A DNA stretch of 64,000 bases, from the NCBI RefSeq assembly GCF_025133575.1, contig NZ_CP104011.1:1426001-1490000 (forward strand), given 5' to 3'. The stretch comes from Pseudomonas sp. GCEP-101 (GTDB lineage: Bacteria > Pseudomonadota > Gammaproteobacteria > Pseudomonadales > Pseudomonadaceae). Made by a program: the position numbers and the translations under genes. Under the pieces are notes generated by a model. The model searched no databases. It was not told the origin of the DNA and saw nothing but the letters and a program-made list of their open reading frames with translations. Each line of letters starts with the position of its first letter. Positions within the stretch are counted from its first letter, which is position 1. Shown here piece by piece: positions 39,149 to 47,830 of the stretch.

Positions 39149-41092
39149 GTGTTCAAACCCTTAGCCGTTGCGGTCAGCCTGGGCTGCGCTGCGCTGGCCA
39201 CCGACGCCAACGCCTACGAATACGGGGACTACGCCGGGGACACCCTGGACACCCTGATCAACGACTACCCCGGCCGTTACCGCGGCACCGCCAGCTTCGC
39301 CGGGGCCACCGCGCTGATGCAGTCGCGCCTGGGCTTCGGCTACCAGACGCAGGTCCAGGACTTCACCTGGGCCGGCAATCGCAGTTCGCAGAACGTCATC
39401 GCCAGCGCTCCGGGCAGCAGCGGCCAGTACGTGGTGCTCGGCGCGCACTACGACACCTACTACGGCCGGCCTACCCTGCAGGGCCTGGACGACAACGGTT
39501 CGGGCGCCGCCGTGCTGACCGAGATCGCCCGCAACCTGGGCGGCATCGCCCTGGAGAACGGCCTGGAAGTGGTCGGCTTCGGCGCCGAGGAGGAAGGCCT
39601 GCGTGGCTCGCGCGCCTATGTCGCCTCGCTCAGCGACGAACAGCGCAGCAACCTGCTGGGCATGATCAACCTCGACAGCCTGATCACCGGCGACAGGATG
39701 TACGCCCACGCCGGCTTCAACAGCGTCGACAATCCCGCGCTGGGCGCCTACCGCGACCAGCTCCTGCGCATCGCCCAGGAACTGAAGATCCCGCTGTTCA
39801 CCAACCCCGGGCTGAACGAGGAATACCCCGCCGGCACCGGTTGCTGCAGCGACGGCGAAAGCTTCGAGGGGCTCAATGTCCCGGTGCTGTTCATCGAGGC
39901 CACCAACTGGGAACTGGGTGACCTGGATGGCTACGTGCAAACCGACAACCCGGCCATCCCCGGCGGCGCCACCTGGCATAACCCGACGCTGGACAACGAG
40001 CAGGTGCTCACCGGCGCCTTCGGCCAGGAGCGCATCGACCAGCGCCTGCGCGACTTCTCGCGCCTGCTCACGCGCCTGGTGCTGGAGCTGACCAATGCCG
40101 ACCTGCTCGCCTCTACCGCCTCCGGCGGCGCGATGGCACGGCAGATGGAAGACCAGCTGCAACGCCAGCATCTGGCCCTGACGCGCCTGCACGATCGCCG
40201 CTGGCTGACCCTGCTGGGCAGCTCGCGCCCGGTCGGCAGCTTCGACGGCGCGGTGGGCGTGGAAGGCGAAACCACCCCCGAAAGCGGCTTCGACATGCCC
40301 GGCGACCCGCGCTCGCACCGCGCCGGCGTCAACCTGCTGGGCGATTACCGCGCCAGCGAGGCGCTGACCCTGGGCGGCAGCCTGAGCTTCCAGCGCAGCC
40401 GCGACAACCTGCACCACAGCGCGCGCCTGGAAGCGGAAACCTGGCAACTGGGCCTCTACGGCCTGCTCAACGACGGCGGCCCGGCCTGGCTGGGCGGCGA
40501 GCTGAGCGCCGGCTACGCCGATTTCGACAGCAAGCGCTCGGTGTACCTGAAGGCGAAGAACGGCCCGGTGCTGCTCGACCAGCGCATCGACGGCGACACC
40601 CACGCCTGGTTCTGGGGCGCGCGGGTGGATGGCGGCTATGACCTGGACATCGGCGGCCTGAAGACCGGACCGCAAGGCGGGCTGGACTACGTCCACTACA
40701 AGATCGACGACTTCGACGAAGACGACGACCTGCGCACCGCCCTGGGCTACGAGAAGCAGGACTACGACTCGGTCGAAGCCAGCCTCGGCTGGGGCCTGCG
40801 CGGCGAGCTGCCGCTGGGCAACCGCATGGCCGTGCAACCCTACGCCAGCGCGCGCTGGGTGAAGGAGCTGGCCGACGGGCGCCTGGACGACATCGCCCTG
40901 ACCGCCCTGGGCGACGGCCGCACCCGCGTCGCCGAACTGGGCGATGTGGACAAGGATTTCGGTCGCGCCCAGGTCGGCGCCCTGCTGGCGGTCACCGAGC
41001 AGTTGGGCGTGTTCGCCGAGGCCAACGCGCGCTTCGCCCACAGCGAAGGCAGCCAGGCGTCCTATTCCCTCGGCGTGCAATGGCAGTTCTGA
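39149..41092 (+). CDS. aaaA: AaaA-like autotransporter aminopeptidase (M28)
   Basis: A 647-residue protein: signal peptide (about 1-24, cleaving near DANA-YEY), an M28 zinc peptidase domain with ligands in GAHYDTYYG, GLDDNGSGAAV, EEEGLRGS and MINLDSL, then a linker and a C-terminal autotransporter beta-barrel (about 380-647) ending in VQWQF. In P. aeruginosa the equivalent protein AaaA is a cell-surface arginine-specific aminopeptidase that helps growth on peptides and virulence; identity here rests on domain order, length and neighbourhood. It is convergent with the YjiK-like gene. Confidence 0.92.
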   Translation: MFKPLAVAVSLGCAALATDANAYEYGDYAGDTLDTLINDYPGRYRGTASFAGATALMQSRLGFGYQTQVQDFTWAGNRSSQNVIASAPGSSGQYVVLGAHYDTYYGRPTLQGLDDNGSGAAVLTEIARNLGGIALENGLEVVGFGAEEEGLRGSRAYVASLSDEQRSNLLGMINLDSLITGDRMYAHAGFNSVDNPALGAYRDQLLRIAQELKIPLFTNPGLNEEYPAGTGCCSDGESFEGLNVPVLFIEATNWELGDLDGYVQTDNPAIPGGATWHNPTLDNEQVLTGAFGQERIDQRLRDFSRLLTRLVLELTNADLLASTASGGAMARQMEDQLQRQHLALTRLHDRRWLTLLGSSRPVGSFDGAVGVEGETTPESGFDMPGDPRSHRAGVNLLGDYRASEALTLGGSLSFQRSRDNLHHSARLEAETWQLGLYGLLNDGGPAWLGGELSAGYADFDSKRSVYLKAKNGPVLLDQRIDGDTHAWFWGARVDGGYDLDIGGLKTGPQGGLDYVHYKIDDFDEDDDLRTALGYEKQDYDSVEASLGWGLRGELPLGNRMAVQPYASARWVKELADGRLDDIALTALGDGRTRVAELGDVDKDFGRAQVGALLAVTEQLGVFAEANARFAHSEGSQASYSLGVQWQF

Positions 41093-41113
41093 TCGCCAGG
41101 CAGCGAGGTGCCC

Positions 41114-42037
41114 TCAGGGTGCCTCGCGCTTCTTGAACACGTAGAAGAGGTTGGGCTCGCTGACCAGGTACAGCGTGCCCTCGTCGTCCATGGCGATCCC
41201 CTCGGCCTGCGGCACGCTGCGCCGCAGGCCGTGCATGCCGCGCAGCAGCGACAACGAGCTGATCGGCTCGCCATCGGCGCTCAACTCCAGCACCAGCCAG
41301 GACTCGTCGGACAGCGCCAGCAGGTGCCCGCTGCGCTCGTCGTATTGCAGGCTGGAAAGGTCGCGGACGAACAGGTTGCGGTTGTGTCGGAGGTCTTCCA
41401 CCACGTGCACCGCGACGGGCTGCTGCGACTGCTCATAGGGGAAGCCGCGGACCTCGTAGATATGCACCGGGTTGCGCTCCTTGGCGACGAACAGGCGCTT
41501 GCCCTGCGAGTCGTAGGCCAACCCCTCGAAGCCGCTGTTGCCGCCGCGCCCCAGGGCCAGGGCGAGCTGTTGTGCGTCGTCGGCGCGCAGTTCCGTCGTA
41601 TCGTCGTGCAGCTCGACGCGAAGCAGGCGCTGGTGGGTTTCGTCGGTGATCACGTAGACGTTGCGGCTGATGTATTCGATGGCCTCGGTATCGCCGAAGC
41701 CGTGCAGCGCGATCCGGCGCAGCACCTTGCCTTCCAGCGACAGCTCGACCAGCTCGTTGCGCTTGTTGGTGACGGTGAACAGGGTCTGCCGGTCCGGATC
41801 GAAGGTCAGCGCCGAGACGTTCTCCTCCAGCCCCTGGATCGGCTGCGCCTCCAGCACCACGCGATAATCGGGCAGCCAGAGGGACTGCTCCTGCCACTGC
41901 GCCGCATGCCGCCACTCGTTGAACTTGAACCACACGCGCTCATAGACCCGGAAGCTCTGGCCCACGGCGAGCAAGGCGGCCAGGGCGAGCAGCGCCAGCA
42001 GCAAGAACAGACGGCGGGGTTTGAGCAGACGGCGCAT
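41114..42037 (-). CDS. YjiK/SdiA-regulated-like beta-propeller protein (paralogue 1)
   Basis: A 307-residue protein with an N-terminal membrane anchor (RLFLLLALLALAALLAVG), then a six-bladed-propeller-like domain of the SdiA-regulated/YjiK family. Repeat-like segments are LTFDPDRQTLFTVTNKRNEL and YDSQGKRLFVAKERNP, and the C-terminus has AEGIAMDDEGTLYLVSEPNL. The active role is unknown; the fold resembles phytase-like propellers and is periplasmic by the anchor. A close paralogue lies at 51041-51955, so the two bracket the polyamine cluster. Length fits the family. Confidence 0.88.
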   Translation of the reverse strand: MRRLLKPRRLFLLLALLALAALLAVGQSFRVYERVWFKFNEWRHAAQWQEQSLWLPDYRVVLEAQPIQGLEENVSALTFDPDRQTLFTVTNKRNELVELSLEGKVLRRIALHGFGDTEAIEYISRNVYVITDETHQRLLRVELHDDTTELRADDAQQLALALGRGGNSGFEGLAYDSQGKRLFVAKERNPVHIYEVRGFPYEQSQQPVAVHVVEDLRHNRNLFVRDLSSLQYDERSGHLLALSDESWLVLELSADGEPISSLSLLRGMHGLRRSVPQAEGIAMDDEGTLYLVSEPNLFYVFKKREAP

Positions 42038-42186
42038 GCGGGACTCGCAGTGGGGTGGCGTGGCAGATTGACAGCAGCGCCTGAAGCCAAACTTAATGGC
42101 CGCCGGGGCCTGCGTGGCAGGCTAGAGTCAGGTTAGTGCAAGTCTGTGCTGAGTTTCTTTTGCAAGCGACTGCAAGAGGCGTATCG

Positions 42187-43203
42187 ATGGCCCAGCATCT
42201 ACTCCCCGAACAACGCCAACAGGCGACCCTCCACACCGTGGTGCTGGCGACCGAGGTGCTGCACCATGCCGGCGTCCCCCGGCCGAAGCTGCTGGAGGGC
42301 AGCGGCATTGGCGAGGCGGACCTGCTGACCCCGGAAAAGCTGATCACCCATGCGCAGGAACTGCGGGTCTTCGCCAATGCCCTGAACTGCCACCACGACC
42401 CCGCGCTGGGGCTGTACCTCGGCCTGCGCATGCATGTCTCGGCTTACGGCATCCTCGGCTACAGCATGCTCGCCAGCCGCACCCTGCGCGACGCGCTGCA
42501 ACTGGCGCTGTCCTTCCCCGAGCTGCTCGGCACCTATTTCCGCCTGGCGCTGACGCCGCAGGGCGACGAGGTGCACCTGACCGCCGACGGTTACCGCTAC
42601 GCGCCGGAATTGACGGTATTCAACACCGAGCTGTGCCTGACCTCGCTGCTGACGGTGATCCGCGACCTGCTCGGCGAGTCGGTGCGGCCGCGCCGGCTGC
42701 TCCTGGCCTATCGCCCGCCGCTGCATGCCGAGACCTATACCGAGCGCCTGGGCTGCCCGGTGGATTTCGGCACGCCCACCAGCGCCCTGTGCTTCAGCCC
42801 GACGCTGCTGGACCGCCCGCTGCCGCTGGCCGACCCGGTCAGTTGCCACAACGGCGTGCAGCAATGCCTGCGCATGAGCGCCATGCTCAGCAGCCGCGGC
42901 GACGTCATCGACCAGCTGCGCCAGCACCTGGCCAGCCACCTGCAGGACACCGCCAGCCTGGACACCGTGGCGCGCCACCTGCACCGCTCCACCCGGACCC
43001 TGCGGCGTCACCTGCAGCAGCAGAACACCAGTTATCAACAGGTGCTCGACGAAGTGCGTTTCGACCGCGCGCGGCAGTTGCTCAAGGACACCGACCTGCC
43101 GATCTACCTGATCGCCGAGCAGCTGGGGTACAGCGAGACGGCCAGCTTCCGGCACGCGTTCCAGCGCTGGAGCGGGGCGAGTCCGAGCTTATATCGGGGG
43201 TGA
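42187..43203 (+). CDS. AraC-family transcriptional regulator (OruR-type)
   Basis: A 338-residue regulator with an N-terminal arabinose-binding-like effector domain (PF12625 type, ...LGLYLGLRMHVSAYGILGYS) and a C-terminal double helix-turn-helix (LDTVARHLHRSTRTLRRHLQ and YLIAEQLGYSETASFRHAFQ). The start at 42187 has GAGG about 8 bases upstream; GTG at 42136 is an alternative. This subtype often controls amino-acid or amine catabolism. It lies just before the polyamine ABC operon on the same strand, with a tandem repeat that looks like an AraC operator in the gap. The inferred target is that operon. Confidence 0.9.
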   Translation: MAQHLLPEQRQQATLHTVVLATEVLHHAGVPRPKLLEGSGIGEADLLTPEKLITHAQELRVFANALNCHHDPALGLYLGLRMHVSAYGILGYSMLASRTLRDALQLALSFPELLGTYFRLALTPQGDEVHLTADGYRYAPELTVFNTELCLTSLLTVIRDLLGESVRPRRLLLAYRPPLHAETYTERLGCPVDFGTPTSALCFSPTLLDRPLPLADPVSCHNGVQQCLRMSAMLSSRGDVIDQLRQHLASHLQDTASLDTVARHLHRSTRTLRRHLQQQNTSYQQVLDEVRFDRARQLLKDTDLPIYLIAEQLGYSETASFRHAFQRWSGASPSLYRG

Positions 43204-43217
43204 TGGTGCTCGATCAT

Positions 43218-43382
43218 CCCCCTCACCCCAGCCCTCTCCCGGGTGAGAGGGGGCTATCCGTGCCATCTGAAGATTCGCGCCCATCCAACCGCAGCGTACA
43301 GATGCCGTATCCGGCTGACTCCGTTATCCAGCACCACACCGAACAGTCCCCTCTCCCTCCGGGAGAGGGTTAGGGTGAGGGC
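43218..43382. repeat. CCCTCTCCC-family inverted doublet
   Basis: Left unit 43218-43253: outer arm CCCTCACCCCA then CCCTCTCCC-GGGTGAGAGGG. Right unit 43347-43382: CCCCTCTCCC-TCC-GGGAGAGGG then TTAGGGTGAGGG. The outer arms CCCTCACCC and GGGTGAGGG point away from each other, about 93 bases apart. Confidence 0.82.
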
Positions 43383-43459
43383 ACGCCACCGCGCCGAGAC
43401 CTCCCGAAACGACACGCCGCTGGCGCCCGAAATCCAGCGTTCAAGGCGGCTTTTTCAAC

Positions 43460-43494
43460 TTGGCCTGATTTATCCCTTATTGGCCTGATCTATC
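43460..43494 (+). promoter_or_regulatory. tandem direct repeat, putative AraC-type operator
   Basis: TTGGCCTGATTTATC (43460-43474) is repeated as TTGGCCTGATCTATC (43480-43494), 14 of 15 identical, with a 20-base period. Two direct repeats on the same helix face are the usual half-site arrangement for AraC-family activators; the adjacent upstream gene is such a regulator. Confidence 0.6.
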
Positions 43495-43602
43495 GTTCTG
43501 CGCATCCGGCGCCTTGGTCATTATCAATCCGCAGCTAGGTGAAACGGTCCTAGAAATCGTAAAACCTCAACAATAACAACTGCTTAACTGCACGGTACGA
43601 GC

Positions 43603-44652
43603 ATGACCAGCGCGATCACCATCGAGCGGATATGCATGGAGTTCGGTACACCCGGGCAAGGCCTCAAGGCCTTGGACGACGTGTCACTGGAAATCCGCGC
43701 CAACGAATTCTTCACCCTCCTCGGCCCGTCGGGCTGCGGCAAGACCACCTTGCTGCGACTGATCGCCGGCTTCGAACAACCCTCCTCCGGCAGCATCCGC
43801 CTCTACGGCGATGCGATGGAAGGCCTTCCGCCCTTCAAGCGCCCGGTCAACACCGTCTTCCAGAGCTACGCCCTGTTCCCCCACATGACCGTGGCCGAGA
43901 ACATCGCCTTCGGCCTGGAAATGCAGGGCAAGCAACGCAGCGACATCGACGCCACGGTGCAGAAGATGCTCGACCTGGTGCGCCTGCCCGATGTCGGCAA
44001 GCGCCGCGCCGACCAGCTCTCCGGCGGCCAGCAACAGCGCATCGCCCTGGCCCGCGCCCTGGCCAGCCGGCCCAAGGTACTGCTGCTGGACGAATCGCTG
44101 TCCGCGCTGGACCTGAAGCTGCGCAAGGAAATGCAGATCGAGCTCAAGCGCCTGCAGCACGAGACCGGCATCACCTTCATCTTCGTCACCCACGACCAGG
44201 AAGAAGCGCTGACCATGTCCGACCGCATCGCCGTGATGAGCCGCGGCAAGGTCATGCAGATCGGCACGCCCACCGAGATCTACGAGGCGCCGGTCAACCG
44301 CCTGGTGGCCGACTTCATCGGCGAAACCAACTTCCTCGAAGGCGAATCCAGCGGCGACAGCGTGCGCCTGGCCGACGGCCAGATGCTGCCGGCCGCCACC
44401 ACCCTGCCCGGCAAGGTGACCCTGGCGATCCGCCCCGAACGTACCGAACTCGCCCAGGACGGCCAGCTCGAAGGCGTGGTCGAGAACATCGTCTACGTCG
44501 GCACCGATACCGTGTACCACCTCAACGTCGCCGGTCAGGGCGGCTTCCGGGTCCGTCAGCAGAACCGCGACGGCGCCCTTTCCACCCACGCGCCCGGCGC
44601 GCGGGTGCGGGTCCGCGTTCCCGCCACCGCCATCCGGGTGCTGGCCGAATGA
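43603..44652 (+). CDS. polyamine ABC transporter ATP-binding protein (PotA-type)
   Basis: A 349-residue ABC ATPase. Walker [13 protein letters not shown] loop, signature [15 protein letters not shown], and Walker [12 protein letters not shown] (serine in place of the more usual proline), switch histidine [11 protein letters not shown]-terminal TOBE-like regulatory domain follows (about 260-349). It energises uptake of spermidine/putrescine-like substrates with the next three genes. The stop overlaps the permease start by four bases. The substrate class is inferred from the binding protein. Confidence 0.93.
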   Translation: MTSAITIERICMEFGTPGQGLKALDDVSLEIRANEFFTLLGPSGCGKTTLLRLIAGFEQPSSGSIRLYGDAMEGLPPFKRPVNTVFQSYALFPHMTVAENIAFGLEMQGKQRSDIDATVQKMLDLVRLPDVGKRRADQLSGGQQQRIALARALASRPKVLLLDESLSALDLKLRKEMQIELKRLQHETGITFIFVTHDQEEALTMSDRIAVMSRGKVMQIGTPTEIYEAPVNRLVADFIGETNFLEGESSGDSVRLADGQMLPAATTLPGKVTLAIRPERTELAQDGQLEGVVENIVYVGTDTVYHLNVAGQGGFRVRQQNRDGALSTHAPGARVRVRVPATAIRVLAE

Positions 44653-45563
44653 GTACACTGCGCGCACAAGCGGAACGAAAGTCGCTGTTCAACCGCCTGG
44701 CCCTGACCAGCCCGGCGATGATCATGCTGGTGGTGTTCCTCGTCCTGCCCCTGGGCATCATGTTCGCCGTGTCGATCCAGGCGCCGGGCGACTATGGCGG
44801 CGTGAAATGGGGCCAGCACACCGTCGAGGCCTACCTCAACTTCCTCTGGGAGCGCGATCTGGACGACAGCCTGTCGTTCAACGCCGATTACCTGGGCATC
44901 TTCCAGCGCTCGTTCTGGCTGTCGATCCTGACCACCCTGGGCTGCGTGCTGATCGGCTTCCCCACCGCGCTGTACCTGGCGCTGCAGGACGAACGCCGGC
45001 GCAACCTGCTGCTGTTCCTGGTCACGGTGCCGTTCTGGACCAACCTGCTGGTGCGGGTCTACGCCTGGATGCTGCTGCTGCGCAACGGCGGGCTGATCGA
45101 CGAGGGTCTGCACGGGCTGGGCTTCTCCGATGCCTCCCTGGGCATCCTCTACACCGACAATGCGGTGATCATCGGCCTGCTCTACACCTACCTGCCGTTC
45201 ATGGTCCTGCCCATCTACACCAGCCTCGAGAAGATGGACTGGCGCCTGGTGGAGGCGGCCTTCGACCTGGGCGCCAACCGCTGGAAGGCGCTCAGGCGGA
45301 TCATCATCCCGCTGGCCATGCCCGGCATCGTCGCCGGCTGCATCCTGGTGTTCATCCCTTCGCTGGGCAGCTACATCATTCCCGAGCTGCTGGGGGGCGG
45401 TAAGTCGCTGATGATCGGCAACCTGATCCAGCTGCAGTTCGGCACGGCGCACAACTGGCCGTTCGGCGCGGCGCTGTCCTTCGCCCTGCTGGCCTTCGTG
45501 CTGCTGGCGATGATGATCTACAGCATGCGGTTCAAGCAGGGCGCGTCGGGAGGTCATCCATGA
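44649..45563 (+). CDS. polyamine ABC transporter permease (PotB-type)
   Basis: A 304-residue inner-membrane permease with six helices and the EAA loop ([20 protein letters not shown]) that docks on the ATPase. It overlaps the ATPase gene by four bases (ATGA) and the next permease by four bases, showing translational coupling. The first permease of a PotABCD-type importer. Confidence 0.92.
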   Translation: MSTLRAQAERKSLFNRLALTSPAMIMLVVFLVLPLGIMFAVSIQAPGDYGGVKWGQHTVEAYLNFLWERDLDDSLSFNADYLGIFQRSFWLSILTTLGCVLIGFPTALYLALQDERRRNLLLFLVTVPFWTNLLVRVYAWMLLLRNGGLIDEGLHGLGFSDASLGILYTDNAVIIGLLYTYLPFMVLPIYTSLEKMDWRLVEAAFDLGANRWKALRRIIIPLAMPGIVAGCILVFIPSLGSYIIPELLGGGKSLMIGNLIQLQFGTAHNWPFGAALSFALLAFVLLAMMIYSMRFKQGASGGHP

Positions 45564-46348
45564 AGTCGGCCAACCCGCTGTGGAAATTCACCGGGGTCCG
45601 GCCCGCCGCCTGGCTGTTCTTCGCCTTCCTCTACATCCCGATCTTCGTGCTGGTGGTACTGAGCTTCAACAGTGGCCAGTCGGCGACGCTGTGGGAAAGC
45701 TTCAGCCTGAAGTGGTACGCCGTGGTGGCGGACGACCCGGAGATCCTCCGCGCGGCGAAAAACTCGCTGATCGTCGCGACCCTGGCCACCGTGGTCGCCA
45801 CCACCCTGGCGACGCTCGCCGCGCTGGGCATGCGCGGGCGCTCGTTCCGCGGGCAGACGCTGATGAGCGGCGTGCTGGGCCTGCCGTTGCTGGTGCCGGA
45901 GATCGTCACCGCCGTGGCGACCCTGATGTTCTTCGCCTTCATCGGCCTGAAGCTGTCGCTGTTCACCATCCTGCTGGCGCACATCGTGTTCTGCATTCCC
46001 TTCGCCTACCTGCCGATCCGCGCCCGTCTCGAGGGCATGGACCCGCGGCTGGCCGAAGCGGCGGCGGATCTGTATGCCTCGCCATGGAAGACCTTCTGGA
46101 AGGTGACCTTCCCGCTGCTGACGCCGGGGATCGTGTCCGGGGCGATGCTGGCGTTCATCATCTCGATGGACGACTTCGTCATCACCTACTTCGTCGCCGG
46201 CGCCGGGGCCACCACCCTGCCGGTGTACATATTCAGCTCCATCCGCATGGGGATTTCCCCGAAGATCAACGCCATATCTTCAATAATACTGTTGATTTCC
46301 ATCGCGTTCGTTGCGTTGTCGTACTACGTCGGCCAGCGTCGCCGCTGA
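45560..46348 (+). CDS. polyamine ABC transporter permease (PotC-type)
   Basis: A 262-residue permease with six helices (first: AAWLFFAFLYIPIFVLVVLS) and an EAA loop (ARLEGMDPRLAEAAADLYAS). It starts four bases before the end of the PotB-type gene. The two permeases form the heterodimeric channel of the importer. Confidence 0.92.
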   Translation: MKSANPLWKFTGVRPAAWLFFAFLYIPIFVLVVLSFNSGQSATLWESFSLKWYAVVADDPEILRAAKNSLIVATLATVVATTLATLAALGMRGRSFRGQTLMSGVLGLPLLVPEIVTAVATLMFFAFIGLKLSLFTILLAHIVFCIPFAYLPIRARLEGMDPRLAEAAADLYASPWKTFWKVTFPLLTPGIVSGAMLAFIISMDDFVITYFVAGAGATTLPVYIFSSIRMGISPKINAISSIILLISIAFVALSYYVGQRRR

Positions 46349-46391
46349 CCTCCTGCCGCCAATCAAAACAACATTGCAAGGAGCTTCACCG

Positions 46392-47441
46392 ATGAAATTC
46401 CGCCGTACCCCCATCGCCCGCACGCTCGTCGCCGCCAGCCTGCTGCTGGCCGGCAGCGCCCATGCCGAAGGCACCCTGCACTTCGCCAACTGGTCCGACT
46501 ACTTCCCGCCGGAACTGCTGAAGAAGTTCGAGAAGGACACCGGCATCCACGCCACCCTGGATTCCTACGACAGCAACGAAACCCTGCTGGCCAAGCTCAA
46601 GGCCGGCGGCGGCGCCTACGACGTGGTGGTGCCGTCGGACAGCTTCATCGAGATCTTCGTCAAGGAAGGCCTGCTGCAGAAGCTCGACAAGTCGCAGCTG
46701 CCGAACCTGGCCAACCTCAAGGACAAGTTCAAGACCCTGACCTACGACCCGGGCCACGACTACTCCGTGCCCTACCTGTGGGGCACCACCGGCTACAGCT
46801 ACGACAGCGCCAAAGTGCCTGGCGGCAAGCTGGATGAAAGCTGGAAGCCGTTCTTCGAGCCGCCGGCCGAGCTCAAGGGCAAGGTGGTGGCGCTCAACTC
46901 CATCGAGGAGCTGTACGCGCCGGCGTCCTACTATCTGGGGGTCGACGAGTGCACCGAGGACCCGAAAGAGGCGGCGAAGATCCAGGACCTGCTGCTCAAG
47001 CAGAAGCCCATGCTCGCCATGTACAACAGCGACGGCACCATCGAGCGCATGGCCGCCGGTGAAGTCTCCATGCACCAGCAATGGAACGGCGCCTTCCACC
47101 GCGCCCACGCCCAGCGCGCCAGCCTGGTCTACGTCTATCCCAAGGAAGGCGTGCGCCTGTTCATCGACAACCTGACCATTCCCAAGGACGCCACCAACAT
47201 CAAGGAGGCCCATGCCTTCCTGAACTGGATGATGCAGCCGGAGAACATCGCCCTGGCCTCGAACTTCGCCAAATACAACAACGCGATCGAAGGCTCGGAC
47301 AAGTTCATGGACAAGGAGCTGTTCGACGATCCGGCGATCAACACCCCGGCGGACAAGCTCGATCGCCTGAAGCCCTTCAAGCTGTGCTCGCCCAAGGCGC
47401 TGCAACTGCGCTCCAAGGTCTGGACCAAGCTGAAGAAATGA
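46392..47441 (+). CDS. periplasmic polyamine-binding protein (PotD/SpuD-type)
   Basis: A 349-residue precursor with a signal peptide (about 1-26, cut after AHA in GSAHAEGTL). The mature part opens LHFANWSDYFPPELLKKFEK and has the DSNETLLAKLKAGGGAYDVV and VPSDSF segments of PotD/SpuD proteins, with the aromatic/acidic pocket (WGTTGYSYD). AAGGAG lies before the ATG at 46392; a longer frame from 46311 is in the PotC shadow. It delivers polyamines or related amines to the PotBC permease. Which amine is not visible. Confidence 0.92.
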   Translation: MKFRRTPIARTLVAASLLLAGSAHAEGTLHFANWSDYFPPELLKKFEKDTGIHATLDSYDSNETLLAKLKAGGGAYDVVVPSDSFIEIFVKEGLLQKLDKSQLPNLANLKDKFKTLTYDPGHDYSVPYLWGTTGYSYDSAKVPGGKLDESWKPFFEPPAELKGKVVALNSIEELYAPASYYLGVDECTEDPKEAAKIQDLLLKQKPMLAMYNSDGTIERMAAGEVSMHQQWNGAFHRAHAQRASLVYVYPKEGVRLFIDNLTIPKDATNIKEAHAFLNWMMQPENIALASNFAKYNNAIEGSDKFMDKELFDDPAINTPADKLDRLKPFKLCSPKALQLRSKVWTKLKK

Positions 47442-47830
47442 CCTGAAGGTCGCCCGGCGCGGCGGTGCGCGCCGGGCGCTCCTGACAGCCAATTTGGCCA
47501 TTTCGATCCCTTTTTGACCCTTTGCAGGGTTCTGCCCGGCACCCTGCGTTGCTAGAGTCGGGCGGCTCGCGCAGGGAGCGGCTGGAAAGGCGGCCAGCCC
47601 TTGCACCATCGACGATGGCGCAGGGAAATCCCGAGGGAACGCGAGCGCGTTATCCACAAGAACAAATGCCCCGAGAACGCCCATGACCAGCTTTTGCGTC
47701 ACCCTGCAGCACACACCCTCATTCCTCGCGCGTCGTCAGCGCTGCGGCTGAGCCGTAACCCGACGACTTCAGGACGGCCACCGAACGCCGCCCGCCCGCA
47801 CCAGACCATAAAAATCGCGAGGACTCTTCC
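47442..47830. other. gap between the ABC operon and the amine permease
   Basis: 389 bases with no convincing gene (a 101-codon frame at 47601 lacks family resemblance and a ribosome binding site). It holds a strong hairpin after the binding-protein gene, a TTGGCC sequence at 47494-47499, and the probable promoter of the APC permease. Confidence 0.7.
47451..47478 (+). terminator. hairpin after the PotABCD-type operon
   Basis: CGCCCGGCGCG (47451-47461) pairs perfectly with CGCGCCGGGCG (47468-47478), 10 bases after the stop codon. No T-run follows, so termination may be partial or Rho-assisted. Confidence 0.5.

Larger units (their letters stand above)
43204..43602. other. regulator-ABC operon intergenic region
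   Basis: A 399-base gap without a supported gene. It contains a CCCTCTCCC-family doublet (43218-43382), a tandem direct repeat (43460-43494) and then AT-richer DNA leading to the ABC operon. No good Shine-Dalgarno is visible before the ATPase start. Confidence 0.75.

Noticed and set aside
41103..41127. GCGAGGTGCCC-TCA-GGGTGCCTCGC as terminator of aaaA
   Set aside because: The stem has an internal mismatch, has no T-run, and overlaps the last codons of the opposite YjiK-like gene. I do not call it a terminator.
47650..47658. TTATCCACA, a perfect DnaA-box sequence
   Set aside because: A single 9-mer is expected by chance in a window this size. There is no cluster of boxes, AT-rich unwinding region or dnaA/dnaN nearby, so it is not an origin.
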